From assembly GCF_000243095.1 (NCBI RefSeq), contig NZ_AHJE01000071.1, forward strand, positions 1 through 64,000: DNA of 64,000 nucleotides, given 5' to 3'. Positions 37,893 to 46,452 of this stretch are shown here, piece by piece (positions within the stretch are counted from its first letter, which is position 1; every line of letters starts with the position of its first letter). The stretch is from Cupriavidus basilensis OR16 (GTDB lineage Bacteria; Pseudomonadota; Gammaproteobacteria; Burkholderiales; Burkholderiaceae). Made by a program: the position numbers and the translations under genes. The notes under the pieces were generated by a model that worked only from the letters and a program-made list of their open reading frames with translations, ran no database searches and was not told the DNA's origin.

Positions 37893-39463
37893 ACGCGATT
37901 GACCCGATTTTCTCGACTGCCTCGCGCAGCGCCCGCCTGCGCCAGATGATTGTCGGCAACGAGCTGGAATTCATGATGGAAGCCCACAACGGGCTGTCCG
38001 CGCGCATCGTGCGCGAGGCTGGTTTCAAGGCCATCTGGGGTTCGGGCCTGGCAATCTCCGCCCAGTACGGCGTGCGCGACAACAACGAAGCCAGCTGGAC
38101 CCAGGTGGTCGACACGCTCGAGTTCATGGCCGACGCCAGCGACCTGCCGATCCTGCTGGACGGCGACACCGGCTACGGCAACTTCAACAACGTGCGCCGC
38201 CTGGTGCGCAAGCTCGAGCAGCGCGGCATTGCCGGCGTCTGCATCGAGGACAAGCAGTTTCCCAAGACCAACAGCTTTATTGACGGCGAGCGCCAGCCGC
38301 TGGCCGAGATCGATGAGTTCTGCGGCAAGATCAAGGCCGGCAAGGATTCGCAGTCGGACGACAACTTCTCCATCGTCGCCCGCGTGGAAGCCCTGATCGC
38401 TGGCTGGGGCATGGACGAAGCCCTGCGCCGCGCGGAGGCCTATCGCCAGGCCGGCGCGGACGCCATCCTGATCCACAGCAAGCTGTCGCGCCCGGACGAG
38501 ATCCTGCAGTTCGCGCGCTAGTGGGCCGGCCGCGGCCCGCTGGTCATCGTGCCGACGAAGTACTACAGCACGCCGACCGAAGCCTTCCGCAAGGCGGGCA
38601 TCAGCGTGGTGATCTGGGCCAACCACCTGATCCGCGTGGCGGCATCGTCGATGCAGGCCGTGGCCAAGGAAATCCACGACAGCGAAACGCTGGTCAACGT
38701 GGAAGACCGCATCGCCTCGGTCAACGAGATCTTCCGCCTGCAGGACGCCGACGAATACTCGAGCGCCGAAAAGATCTACCTGTCCGGCTCGCAAGCACCG
38801 GGCGCGGCGGTAGTGCTGGCGGCCGGCCGCGGCACCGGGCTCGAGCCCCTCACCGAGGACCGTCCCAAGGTCATGCTGCCCGTGGCCGGCAAGCCGCTGC
38901 TGCGCTGGCTGGTGGATGCATTCAAGAAGCAGTCGATCAACGACATCACCATTGCCTACGGCGACCTGCTGTTCCGCAGCTATATCCTGCGGGATCTGCT
39001 GGAGAGCGACGCGCCGTTCAGCGTGGTGGTGGACTCGTCGCTGACCACGGAGTCGAACCAGAGCGTGCGCGATTTCGCCCATTGCTCCGCGCCCGACGAC
39101 CGCGACCTGTTCGGCCAGAAGATCCTGCTGCGCCGTGTGTCCAGCGAGGGCCAGGAGCCGGGTGCTGGTCAAGCGCAGGCGCCGCATGGCCGCTGGATCG
39201 GCCTGCTGAACGTGCGCGGCGAAGGGCGCGTGCGCCTGCAGAAGCTGGTTGCCGAACTGCGCAAGCGCGACGACTTCAATACGCTGGACATGCCCGCGCT
39301 GCTCAACGCGCTGGTCGAAGCCGGCGAAGAGATCGAGGTGAAATATGTGCACGGCCACTGGCGCGGCGTGAACGACCTGGACGACTTCCGCCGCGCGGGA
39401 GATTTCGCGCATACGCAGACGCCGTTCGCGGTTGGCCCCACGGATGACGAGGAAGCCCGATGA
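37889..39463 (+). pseudogene. pepM: Phosphoenolpyruvate mutase fused to nucleotidyltransferase, interrupted by in-frame TAG
   Basis: PEP mutase converts phosphoenolpyruvate to phosphonopyruvate, the entry step of C-P bond biosynthesis. The signature [10 protein letters not shown] is present near residue 120, plus [17 protein letters not shown]. Codon 211 (38519-38521) is TAG. The same frame then continues without a gap (AGRGPLVIVPTKYYST and so on), so it looks like a single substitution, probably of a GAG codon. From about residue 305 a second domain begins (AVVLAAGRGTGLEPLTEDRP), a nucleotidyltransferase ending at 39463. Its loop reads GRGTGLEP where GxGTRL is usual. The GTG start overlaps the previous stop; the end overlaps the decarboxylase (ATGA). 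Without readthrough only a truncated mutase is made. Confidence 0.87.
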
Positions 39464-40561
39464 TCGAAGCGGCACAATTTGTCGAGGCCGCGCGCGCGCG
39501 GGGCTTCGACTGGTATGCCGGGGTGCCCTGTTCGTATCTCACGCCGTTCATCAACTACGTGATGCAGGACCCGTCGCTGCACTACGTGTCGGCGGCGAAC
39601 GAAGGCGATGCGGTGGCGCTGATCGCCGGCGTGACGCTGGGCGCGCAGGGCGGCCGCCGTGGCGTCACCATGATGCAGAACTCCGGCCTGGGCAATGCGG
39701 TCAGCCCATTGACGTCGCTCACGTGGACGTTCCGCCTGCCGCAGTTGCTGATCGTGACCTGGCGCGGGCAGCAGGGCGTGGCTGACGAACCCCAGCACGC
39801 GCTGATGGGTCCGGTCACGCCGACGATGCTCGACACCATGGAAATCCCGTGGGAGACCTTCCCGACCGACCCGGCCGAGGTTGGCCCGGCGCTGGATCGC
39901 GCGGGAGCGGCCCACGCCGCGCCCGAAGTGCACACCGCAGTCGGAGCCGCAGGGTGCTTCGCCCGATGGCCTGCCTACGCGCCGCGACGCGCTGCAGCGC
40001 GTGATCGCGCATACGCCGATGGACAACACCGTGGTGCTGGCATCGACCGGCTTCTGCGGGCGTGAGCTCTACGCACTCGATGACCGTGCCAACCAGCTCT
40101 ATATGGTGGGTTCGATGGGCTGCCTCACGCCCTTCGCGCTAGGCCTCGCGCTCGCACGTCCGGACCTCAAGGTGGTCGCGGTGGACGGTGATGGCGCAGC
40201 GCTCATGCGCATGGGCGTGTTCGCCACGCTCGGCGCCTATGGCCCGGGCAACCTCACGCATGTGCTGCTCGACAACGGCGCCCACGACTCCACCGGCGGC
40301 CAGGCGACCGTGTCGCACCACGTCTCGTTTGCCGGCGTGGCGTCCGCCTGCGGTTACGCGTCGGCGGCCGAGGGCGACCATCTCGACCTGCTTGACCAGG
40401 CACTGTCCGGCGCCGCGCCCGCGCGTGCCGCCGGCCCGCGTTTTGTCGCGCTGACGATCAGTGCCGGCACGCCGGACGGCCTGCCGCGCCCAACCATCAC
40501 CCCGGTCGATGTGAAGACGCGCCTGGCGCGACACATCGGTGCCGACCAAGGAGGGAAGTAA
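39460..40561 (+). pseudogene. ppd: Phosphonopyruvate decarboxylase, internally deleted/frameshifted
   Basis: A ThDP-dependent enzyme that decarboxylates phosphonopyruvate to phosphonoacetaldehyde, pulling the mutase reaction forward. The N-terminal (PYR) half is intact: GFDWYAGVPCSYLTPFINYV, AANEGDAVALIAGVTLGAQG, MMQNSGLGNAVSPLTSL. The C-terminal ThDP half is in another frame: GSMGCLTPFALGLALA, VDGDGAALMRMG, LTHVLLDNGAHDSTGG. Between about 39903 and 39950 the text is GC-rich junk and a linker of about 20 residues expected before SEPQGASPDGL is missing. A small deletion plus frameshift is therefore likely. The stop is immediately followed by the aminotransferase ATG. Confidence 0.85.
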
Positions 40562-41626
40562 ATGCTGCTACTCAATCCGGGACCCGTTACCCTGTCGGAA
40601 CGTGTCCGCCAAAGCCTGCTGCAGCCCGACCTGTGCCATCGCGAAAGCGAGTTCTTCGACCTGCAGGACGAAGCGCGCGCGCGCCTGCTGGACATCTACG
40701 GACTGGATCCCGCCGAGTGGGCCGCGGTCCTGATGACCGGCTCCGGCACGGCGGCGGTAGAGAGCATGATCGCCGCGCTGGTGCCCGAGCAAGGCAAGCT
40801 GCTGATCGTCCAGAACGGCGTGTACGGCGAGCGCATTACGCAGATCGCCACGCAGTACCGCATCGCCCATGAGGTGGTCGCGCACGACTGGATGCAGGCG
40901 CCTGATCTTGCCCGCATTGCCGCCGCGCTCGACGCGGACCGCGCGATCACGCATGTGGCGGTGATCCATCATGAAACCACCACCGGCCGCCTGAACGACC
41001 TCCAGGCACTCGACGCACTGTGCCGCGCGCGGGATGTGCGCCTGCTGGTGGATGGCGTCAGCAGCTTCGGCGCCGAGGCGATCGACTTCGGCGGCAGCAT
41101 TGCCGCGGTGGCGGCCACGGCCAACAAGTGCCTGCACGGCGTGCCGGGCGCATCGTTCGTCATGGTGCGCCGCAGCGCGCTGGAGCAAGCCGCCAGCCGC
41201 ACGTACTACCTGGATCTGGGCCGGCTTGCGCGCCTGCAGGACCAGCGCAACACGCCGTTTACGCCGTCGGTGCATGCCTATTACGCACTGGTGGAGGCGC
41301 TGCGCGAGCTGGAGGAAGAGGGCGGCTGGCGCGCCCGCCATGCGCGCTATGCGGCCCTTGCGGAACGCGCCCGCGCCGGGCTTGAGGCCCTGGGCATGCC
41401 GGCCCTGTGGCCGTCGGACCAGTCCTCGGTGGTGCTGCGGGCCTACCGCTTGCCGGCCGGCTTGTCGTATCCCCAGCTGCACGACGGGCTGAAGGCGCGC
41501 GGTTTTGTCATCTATGCGGGGCAGGGCGGGCTGTCGGCCGAGTTGTTCCGCATTTCCACGATGGGCAATATCAAGATGGATGACATCGAGCGCCTGCTGC
41601 AGGGCTTCAAGGCGCTGACGCAGTAA
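40562..41626 (+). CDS. phnW: 2-aminoethylphosphonate:pyruvate transaminase
   Basis: A 354-residue class V PLP aminotransferase. The start MLLLNPGPVTLSERVRQSLL, the HRESEFFDL block, TGSGTAAVESMIAAL, IHHETTTGRLNDLQAL and the PLP Lys in ATANKCLHGVPGASF (about residue 188) are typical of AEP transaminases. In a catabolic setting it degrades AEP; next to PEP mutase and phosphonopyruvate decarboxylase it runs in the biosynthetic direction, giving AEP from phosphonoacetaldehyde. A strong AAGGAGG precedes the ATG. It is the last gene of the operon and is intact. Confidence 0.9.
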   Translation: MLLLNPGPVTLSERVRQSLLQPDLCHRESEFFDLQDEARARLLDIYGLDPAEWAAVLMTGSGTAAVESMIAALVPEQGKLLIVQNGVYGERITQIATQYRIAHEVVAHDWMQAPDLARIAAALDADRAITHVAVIHHETTTGRLNDLQALDALCRARDVRLLVDGVSSFGAEAIDFGGSIAAVAATANKCLHGVPGASFVMVRRSALEQAASRTYYLDLGRLARLQDQRNTPFTPSVHAYYALVEALRELEEEGGWRARHARYAALAERARAGLEALGMPALWPSDQSSVVLRAYRLPAGLSYPQLHDGLKARGFVIYAGQGGLSAELFRISTMGNIKMDDIERLLQGFKALTQ

Positions 41627-41634
41627 TTGCCGGT

Positions 41635-41661
41635 TGGCCGGCACGCAACGCGTACCGGCCA
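41635..41661 (+). terminator. Terminator-like hairpin after the phosphonate operon
   Basis: Stem TGGCCGG/CCGGCCA (7 bp, 13-base loop) begins nine bases after the transaminase stop codon and is followed within six bases by GTTTTCGTCATTTTATTTTT. It separates the phosphonate operon from the MlaC-like gene, although readthrough cannot be excluded. Confidence 0.6.
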
Positions 41662-41770
41662 CTGTCGTTTTCGTCATTTTATTTTTGGCGGCAAAGCACT
41701 AGCATTAGGCAAGAGATGCCGGTAACCGGGCTCCCCGGGCAACCGCATACCGCTAGTGGAGGACATCGCG

Positions 41771-42463
41771 ATGCCTCGCCATCTCCGTCTTCGCCTTCGC
41801 CTTGCCATTGCGGGAGGCAAGGCCGTGGCGCTTGCGGTTTGCGCTGGTCTTGTCTTTATCGCGGGTGCATCCTTCCCTATCTCCGCGCCGGCCGCGACGC
41901 CTGGCGAGAGCCCCGCGGCCGCAGGCGTGGACCGCTCCTCGCCGGACCGCATGGTCCGCGCCGCCGTCGAAGGCGTCCTCGCCACCATCCAGGCCAACCC
42001 CGACACCCGTAACGGCGATCTCGACAAGATCACGGCCGTGGTGCGCCAGCAGTTCCTGCCTTATACCGATTTTCAACGCACCACCCGGCTTGCGGTCGGC
42101 AGCGCGTGGCGCAGTGCTACGCCTGAACAGCAGAAGCAGCTTTACGAACAGTTCCAGACGCTGCTGGTGCGCAGCTACGCCTTATCTCTCTCGCAAGTGC
42201 GCGAGCAGGCGCTGAAGTTTCGCTACAAGGCACCGCGCACCAGTGGGAATGATGTGGTGGTGGAAACCAGCGTGCTGAATAAGGGGGATGAGGTGAAGAT
42301 TGATTATCGGCTGCAGCGGGGGGCGGCTGGGTGGTCGATTTACGATATTAATATGAGTGGGGCTTGGTTGATTGAGGTTTATCGCCGGCAGTTTGCCGAT
42401 ATTGTGGCTAAGGGCGGGATTGAGGGGCTGGTTAAGTATCTGGCTCGTCATAATGCGGCGTGA
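41771..42463 (+). CDS. MlaC/Ttg2D-family periplasmic lipid carrier
   Basis: A 230-residue protein with an N-terminal export signal (ALAVCAGLVFIAGASFPISA), preceded by a basic stretch, and the MlaC fold: VRQQFLPYTDFQRTTRLAVG, QLYEQFQTLLVRSYA, SIYDINMSGAWLIEVYRRQF. MlaC-type proteins ferry phospholipids across the periplasm. It stands alone, without MlaFEDB, directly after the phosphonate operon, so it could move the phosphonolipid; this is inferred from position. The ATG at 41771 has GGAGG nine bases upstream. The last 75 codons use unusual T/G-ending codons and are strongly C-depleted, unlike the first half. Confidence 0.87.
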   Translation: MPRHLRLRLRLAIAGGKAVALAVCAGLVFIAGASFPISAPAATPGESPAAAGVDRSSPDRMVRAAVEGVLATIQANPDTRNGDLDKITAVVRQQFLPYTDFQRTTRLAVGSAWRSATPEQQKQLYEQFQTLLVRSYALSLSQVREQALKFRYKAPRTSGNDVVVETSVLNKGDEVKIDYRLQRGAAGWSIYDINMSGAWLIEVYRRQFADIVAKGGIEGLVKYLARHNAA

Positions 42464-42465
42464 GG
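42240..42465 (-). promoter_or_regulatory. C-rich, G-poor strand (candidate Rho-utilisation site) behind the GGDEF-EAL gene
   Basis: The plus strand here has about 89 G and 29 C in 223 bases by hand count. A transcript reading leftward out of the convergent gene at 42502 would thus be about 40 percent C and 13 percent G for over 200 nucleotides and carry many YC steps. That is the classical Rho loading signature. It overlaps the 3' end of mlaC on the opposite strand. Confidence 0.45.
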
Positions 42466-42501
42466 TACCCCGCGTCGTTTAATGGCCGTATGGGGCCTTC
42501 T

Positions 42502-44586
42502 TCATCCAGCATCCGATAGCAGATTGTCCTCGGACAGCGATTCAATCAGGTTCTCCGCGGACATCGGCCGTCCCAGCAGGAATCCTTGCAACGAATCGCA
42601 TCCAAGCCGCGTCAGGAACTCCTGCTGCTTTGCTGTCTCGACCCCTTCCGCAACAATATTCAAATTCAGCGTCCGACCCAGCGCCACAATGGCCGAGACA
42701 ATCGCCGCATCCTCGGTATCGCGTGAAAGATCCCGGATAAACCCGCGGTCGATCTTCAGCTCGCTGGCTGGCAGCCGCTTGAGATACAGCAGGCTCGAGT
42801 AGCCGGTGCCGAAGTCGTCGATCGAGATGCGCACGCCCATGTCGTGGAGTTGCTGCAGGATCTGCAGGCTGGCGTCGGCGTCGCGCATCGCCGTGGATTC
42901 GGTGACCTCCAGCGTCAGGCAGCGTGGCTCCAGCGCATGCCGGGCCAGGGTGTCGCGCACGGTCGTGATCAGGCTGGCGTGCCGGAACTGCAGCGCCGAC
43001 AGGTTGACCGCCATGGTCCATTCCGGGCGGCCTGCGTTGCGCCATGCCCGTATTTGCCGGCAGGCTTCGTCCAGGATCCAGTCCCCGATCGGTACGATCA
43101 GCCCGGTTTTTTCCGCGAGGGGGATGAACTGGTCCGGGGCGATCAGGCCACGCGTGGGATGCATCCAGCGCACCAGGGCTTCCACGCCGACGATCGGACC
43201 GCTGGGGGCGGTGAGCTTGGGCTGGTACTGCAGGATCAGTTCACGGCGTTCCAGCGCCATGCGCATGTCCTGCACCAGCTGAAGCTGCTCGTGCACGTTG
43301 GCGTTCATCGATGCTTCGAAGAAGCAGATGGTGTTGCGGCCCAGCGCTTTGGCGTGATACATCGCCGCGTCGGCGTTGGTCAGCAAGTCGTGCTGGAACT
43401 CGCCATCGCCAGGGTACATGGCGATGCCGATGCTGGTGGAGACGCGCAACTCGCGGCCGGCTACCTGGAAGGGCTCGCGGATGGCGCTCAGCACGTTCTC
43501 GGCAAGGGTGGCGGCATCCGCCGGCTCGCTGACGCTGGCCAGCAGCACGAACTCGTCGCCGCCCAGCCTTGCGATGGTGTCTTGCGAGCGGACCGTGGCG
43601 CCGACGCGCCGCGCGACTTCCACCAGCAACTGGTCGCCAATGGGGTGGCCGTAGGCGTCGTTGACCGCCTTGAAGCCGTCCAGGTCCATGAACATCAGGG
43701 CGAAGCGGCTCTTCTCCCGTGTGGCGCTCTGGATGGCTTGCTCGAGCCGGTCTTCCAGCAGCACGCGGTTGGGGAGCTTGGTGAGGTTGTCGTGCAGCGC
43801 CAGGTAGGTCAGTTCCTGGTTGGCCTCGGCGAGCGAGATGGCCAGCATGGCGGTGCGGGCTTCCAGGCGCATGTCCAGCACGGAGGTGATCAGGGCAATG
43901 GCCAGCACGGCCAGCGTCACGACGATGATCACCACCGCCAGCCATCCGGTGTCCATGCCGTTGCGCGCCGCGCCGCAGACGGCGCCGATCGGGAATTCCG
44001 CGGCCGCCATGCCGGTGTAGTGCATCCCGGCGATGGCAGAGCCCATCACCACCGACGCACCCGCCCGCAAGGGCCGCACCCAGACCGACTGGCGGCGCAG
44101 GTTGAACGCGATCCACAGCGCCGTGCCGGACGCCAGCACCGCAATCACCACGGACAAGACGAACAACGATGGGATGTAGCGGATGCCCGGCACCATGCGC
44201 AGCGCAGCCATGCCGGTGTAGTGCATGCCGGCGACGCCGCCGCCGATCAGCAGGGCGCCGCAGGCCAGGCGCCGCCACGGCAGCGTTTCACGGCCGACCA
44301 GCCAGAGCGCGAGCGCGGATGACGCGATGGCGATCACTAGCGAGGCCAGGGTGATGGGCAGGTCGTAGCCAAGCGGTATTGGCAGGTGGAACGCCAGCAT
44401 GGCGATGAAGTGCATCGACCAGATGCCGATGCCCATGGCGCAGGCGCCGCCGGCCAGCCACCAATGGGCCGCGCGCCCTTGCGCGCTGGCAATGCGCCCC
44501 GCCATGTCCAGGGCAGTATAGGAGGCCAGTATCGCGACAAGCAGTGAGAACAGCACAAGCAAACTGTTGTAGCTACCGGCGAGCAT
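42502..44586 (-). CDS. MHYT-domain membrane protein with GGDEF and EAL domains
   Basis: A 694-residue cyclic-di-GMP enzyme. The N-terminal seven-helix MHYT sensor has three motif copies (MHFIAMLAF, MHYTGMAAL, MHYTGMAAAEF), thought to sense a diatomic gas through bound copper. The GGDEF domain is complete (ARLGGDEFVLLA), with an RxxD inhibitory site five residues upstream (RSQD). The EAL domain keeps GVEALVRWMHP and DDFGTGYSSLLYLKRL. Both synthesis and hydrolysis of c-di-GMP are therefore possible. I chose the ATG at 44586 with AAAGG upstream; an ATG at 44679 would add 31 residues. It is monocistronic and convergent with mlaC. Confidence 0.9.
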   Translation of the reverse strand: MLAGSYNSLLVLFSLLVAILASYTALDMAGRIASAQGRAAHWWLAGGACAMGIGIWSMHFIAMLAFHLPIPLGYDLPITLASLVIAIASSALALWLVGRETLPWRRLACGALLIGGGVAGMHYTGMAALRMVPGIRYIPSLFVLSVVIAVLASGTALWIAFNLRRQSVWVRPLRAGASVVMGSAIAGMHYTGMAAAEFPIGAVCGAARNGMDTGWLAVVIIVVTLAVLAIALITSVLDMRLEARTAMLAISLAEANQELTYLALHDNLTKLPNRVLLEDRLEQAIQSATREKSRFALMFMDLDGFKAVNDAYGHPIGDQLLVEVARRVGATVRSQDTIARLGGDEFVLLASVSEPADAATLAENVLSAIREPFQVAGRELRVSTSIGIAMYPGDGEFQHDLLTNADAAMYHAKALGRNTICFFEASMNANVHEQLQLVQDMRMALERRELILQYQPKLTAPSGPIVGVEALVRWMHPTRGLIAPDQFIPLAEKTGLIVPIGDWILDEACRQIRAWRNAGRPEWTMAVNLSALQFRHASLITTVRDTLARHALEPRCLTLEVTESTAMRDADASLQILQQLHDMGVRISIDDFGTGYSSLLYLKRLPASELKIDRGFIRDLSRDTEDAAIVSAIVALGRTLNLNIVAEGVETAKQQEFLTRLGCDSLQGFLLGRPMSAENLIESLSEDNLLSDAG

Positions 44587-44774
44587 GGAAAACCTTTCTG
44601 GACGTTGACTTTGAACTGCCTGGGTGCCACTCCATGTGACACGCAAGAGAGCGTGCCAAAGAAAGCGCCAGTACGCCACTCATATCGACAGGTTGGCGGG
44701 CAAATTTAGTCAGAACCCCAAAAAGCGCGACGCCCGCGGGCCATCCGGCCCCCGGGCTGATCGCTGGCCAGCGA

Positions 44775-46100
44775 TCAGTGCCGCGGCTCGGCCTTCGGCA
44801 CGCCTGCCCACATGGCGATGCCGCTGGCCAGCAGCAACGCCGCGAGCAGATACAGCGCATTGTCCATGCTGCCGGTGTGCGTCTTGATCTGCCCGATCAC
44901 CCAGGGGCTGACGATGCCGCTGGTAATGCCGATACTGCTGATAAAGGCAATGCCGGCGGCGGCGGTGTGGGCCGGCAGGTGGCTCGGCGGCAAGGACCAG
45001 AAGATCGGCAGTGCGGCAAAGATCAGCACGCACGCGGCGGACAGCAGCGCGAGCATCGCCGCGAAGCTGGGCAGGTGCAGGGTCAGCAGCGCTAGCGCCA
45101 GCGCGCCGCCGGCCGTGCAGGCTACGAAGTGGCGATGCCGCTCGCCGCGCCGGTCCGAATGGCGGGCGATCAGGATCAGGCCCACGGCGCCGATCGCGTT
45201 CGGGATGACGGAGTAGAGGCTGATCGACATCACGTCGGTGATGCCGAAATCGCGGATCATCAGCGGCATCCAGAAGCTCAGGGTCAGCGAGCCGCAGGTC
45301 AGCGCGAAGTAGATGAAGGCAAAGAGGTAGATGCGAGGATTGCGCAGCGCCTCGATGAGCGCGCTCAGCGAGTGCGCGTGCGTGGCCTGCCCGGCCGGCC
45401 CATTGTGCGCGGCGAGCAATGTCTTCTCCTCGTCGCTGAGCCAGCTTGCCTGCCGCGGGCCATCGACCAGGAATACCGCGGCGATGAGCCCGAGCACGAT
45501 GGCGGGCGCGCCTTCGATGGCGAACATCCACTTCCAGCCGTAGAGCCCGAGCACGCCGGCCATGTCGCGCATGATCCAGCCCGACACCAGCCCGCCCAGC
45601 ACGCCAGCCACGGCAACGCCCGCGAAGAAGATGGCCATCACGGCAGCACGGCGCCGCGCCGGGAACCAATAGGTCAGGTACAGCACGATGCCGGGGAAGA
45701 AACCGGCTTCGAACACGCCCAGCAGGAAGCGCAGCGTATAGAAGTGCGTGGGCGTGGACACCCACATCATGCCGACCGATGCCAGGCCCCACAGCAACAT
45801 GATGCGGGTGAAGGTGCGGCGCGCGCCGAAGCGGGCCAGCAGCATGTTGCTAGGCACCTCGCACAGCACGTAGCCCACGTAGAACACCGCGGCGCCCAGC
45901 CCGTACATCGCATCGCTGAAGCCCAGGTCCTGCTTCATCTGCAACTGGGCAAAGCCGATATTGATGCGGTCCAGGAAGGAGATGACGTAGCAGACAAAGA
46001 GGAATGGAATGATGCGCAGCCAGATCTTTCGATAGAGCGCGTCTTCGTCGCGGGCAGCAGAAGCCGGGGGCGCAATGGCCCCTGCAGAGGAATAGGTCAT
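44775..46100 (-). CDS. MFS transporter, anion:cation symporter (ACS) family
   Basis: A 441-residue, 12-helix MFS carrier. ACS/phthalate-permease-type markers are visible: IWLRIIPFLFVCYVISFLDR with INIGFAQLQM, YVGYVLCEVPSNMLLARFGA, and FFPGIVLYLTYWFPARRRA. These take up organic acids such as phthalate, hydroxyphenylacetate or galactonate with protons. It is the last gene of the minus-strand catabolic set MBL, FAD-monooxygenase, DUF2783, MFS, so it probably imports the substrate of that pathway. The ATG at 46100 opens a short polar leader before the first helix. Confidence 0.87.
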   Translation of the reverse strand: MTYSSAGAIAPPASAARDEDALYRKIWLRIIPFLFVCYVISFLDRINIGFAQLQMKQDLGFSDAMYGLGAAVFYVGYVLCEVPSNMLLARFGARRTFTRIMLLWGLASVGMMWVSTPTHFYTLRFLLGVFEAGFFPGIVLYLTYWFPARRRAAVMAIFFAGVAVAGVLGGLVSGWIMRDMAGVLGLYGWKWMFAIEGAPAIVLGLIAAVFLVDGPRQASWLSDEEKTLLAAHNGPAGQATHAHSLSALIEALRNPRIYLFAFIYFALTCGSLTLSFWMPLMIRDFGITDVMSISLYSVIPNAIGAVGLILIARHSDRRGERHRHFVACTAGGALALALLTLHLPSFAAMLALLSAACVLIFAALPIFWSLPPSHLPAHTAAAGIAFISSIGITSGIVSPWVIGQIKTHTGSMDNALYLLAALLLASGIAMWAGVPKAEPRH

Positions 46101-46201
46101 GGATTGTCTCCGGGAACGCGGGCCCGGCCGGGCCCTGGATGCCGACGTCTGGTGCGTATTGGCAATGAGTGGAAGCGGGCAGCGGGCCGTGCCCGCCGCA
46201 A

Positions 46202-46417
46202 TCAGGCTTGCGCGCCGATCTCCTGCGCTGCGCCCTGCCGGGCGAGCTGCAGGGCGGCGGCGAGCGTGTCGTGGTCGCCGATATGATTTGCGAGCAACAG
46301 GATCAGTTGCGCATTGGCTGCCTGGCTCTGGCCGCCGTCGAGATCGCGATGCATGTCGATCAGGGCTTCGTAGAAGTCGTCGGCGCGTGCCAGGTTGGGG
46401 TGGGTGTTGAGTGCCAT
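46202..46417 (-). CDS. DUF2783 family small protein
   Basis: A 71-residue acidic helical protein (NTHPNLARADDFYEALIDMH, AANAQLILLLANHIGDHDTL). This small family is typically encoded right behind FAD-dependent aromatic hydroxylases, as here, 35 bp after the monooxygenase stop. Its function is unknown; an accessory role for the hydroxylase is plausible. No membrane segment or cofactor motif is seen. Confidence 0.75.
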   Translation of the reverse strand: MALNTHPNLARADDFYEALIDMHRDLDGGQSQAANAQLILLLANHIGDHDTLAAALQLARQGAAQEIGAQA

Positions 46418-46452
46418 TGCTGTCTCTCTGATTCAGAATGTCCCGGTGGGAT

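Noticed and set aside
38519-38521. TAG in pepM as a pyrrolysine or programmed readthrough codon
   Set aside because: No readthrough context is visible and Glu fits the position; nothing in the window suggests pyrrolysine machinery.
42182-42451. Pro/His/Ile-rich minus-strand frame opposite the end of mlaC
   Set aside because: It is the antisense shadow of the C-depleted mlaC tail, best explained by the nucleotide bias itself.
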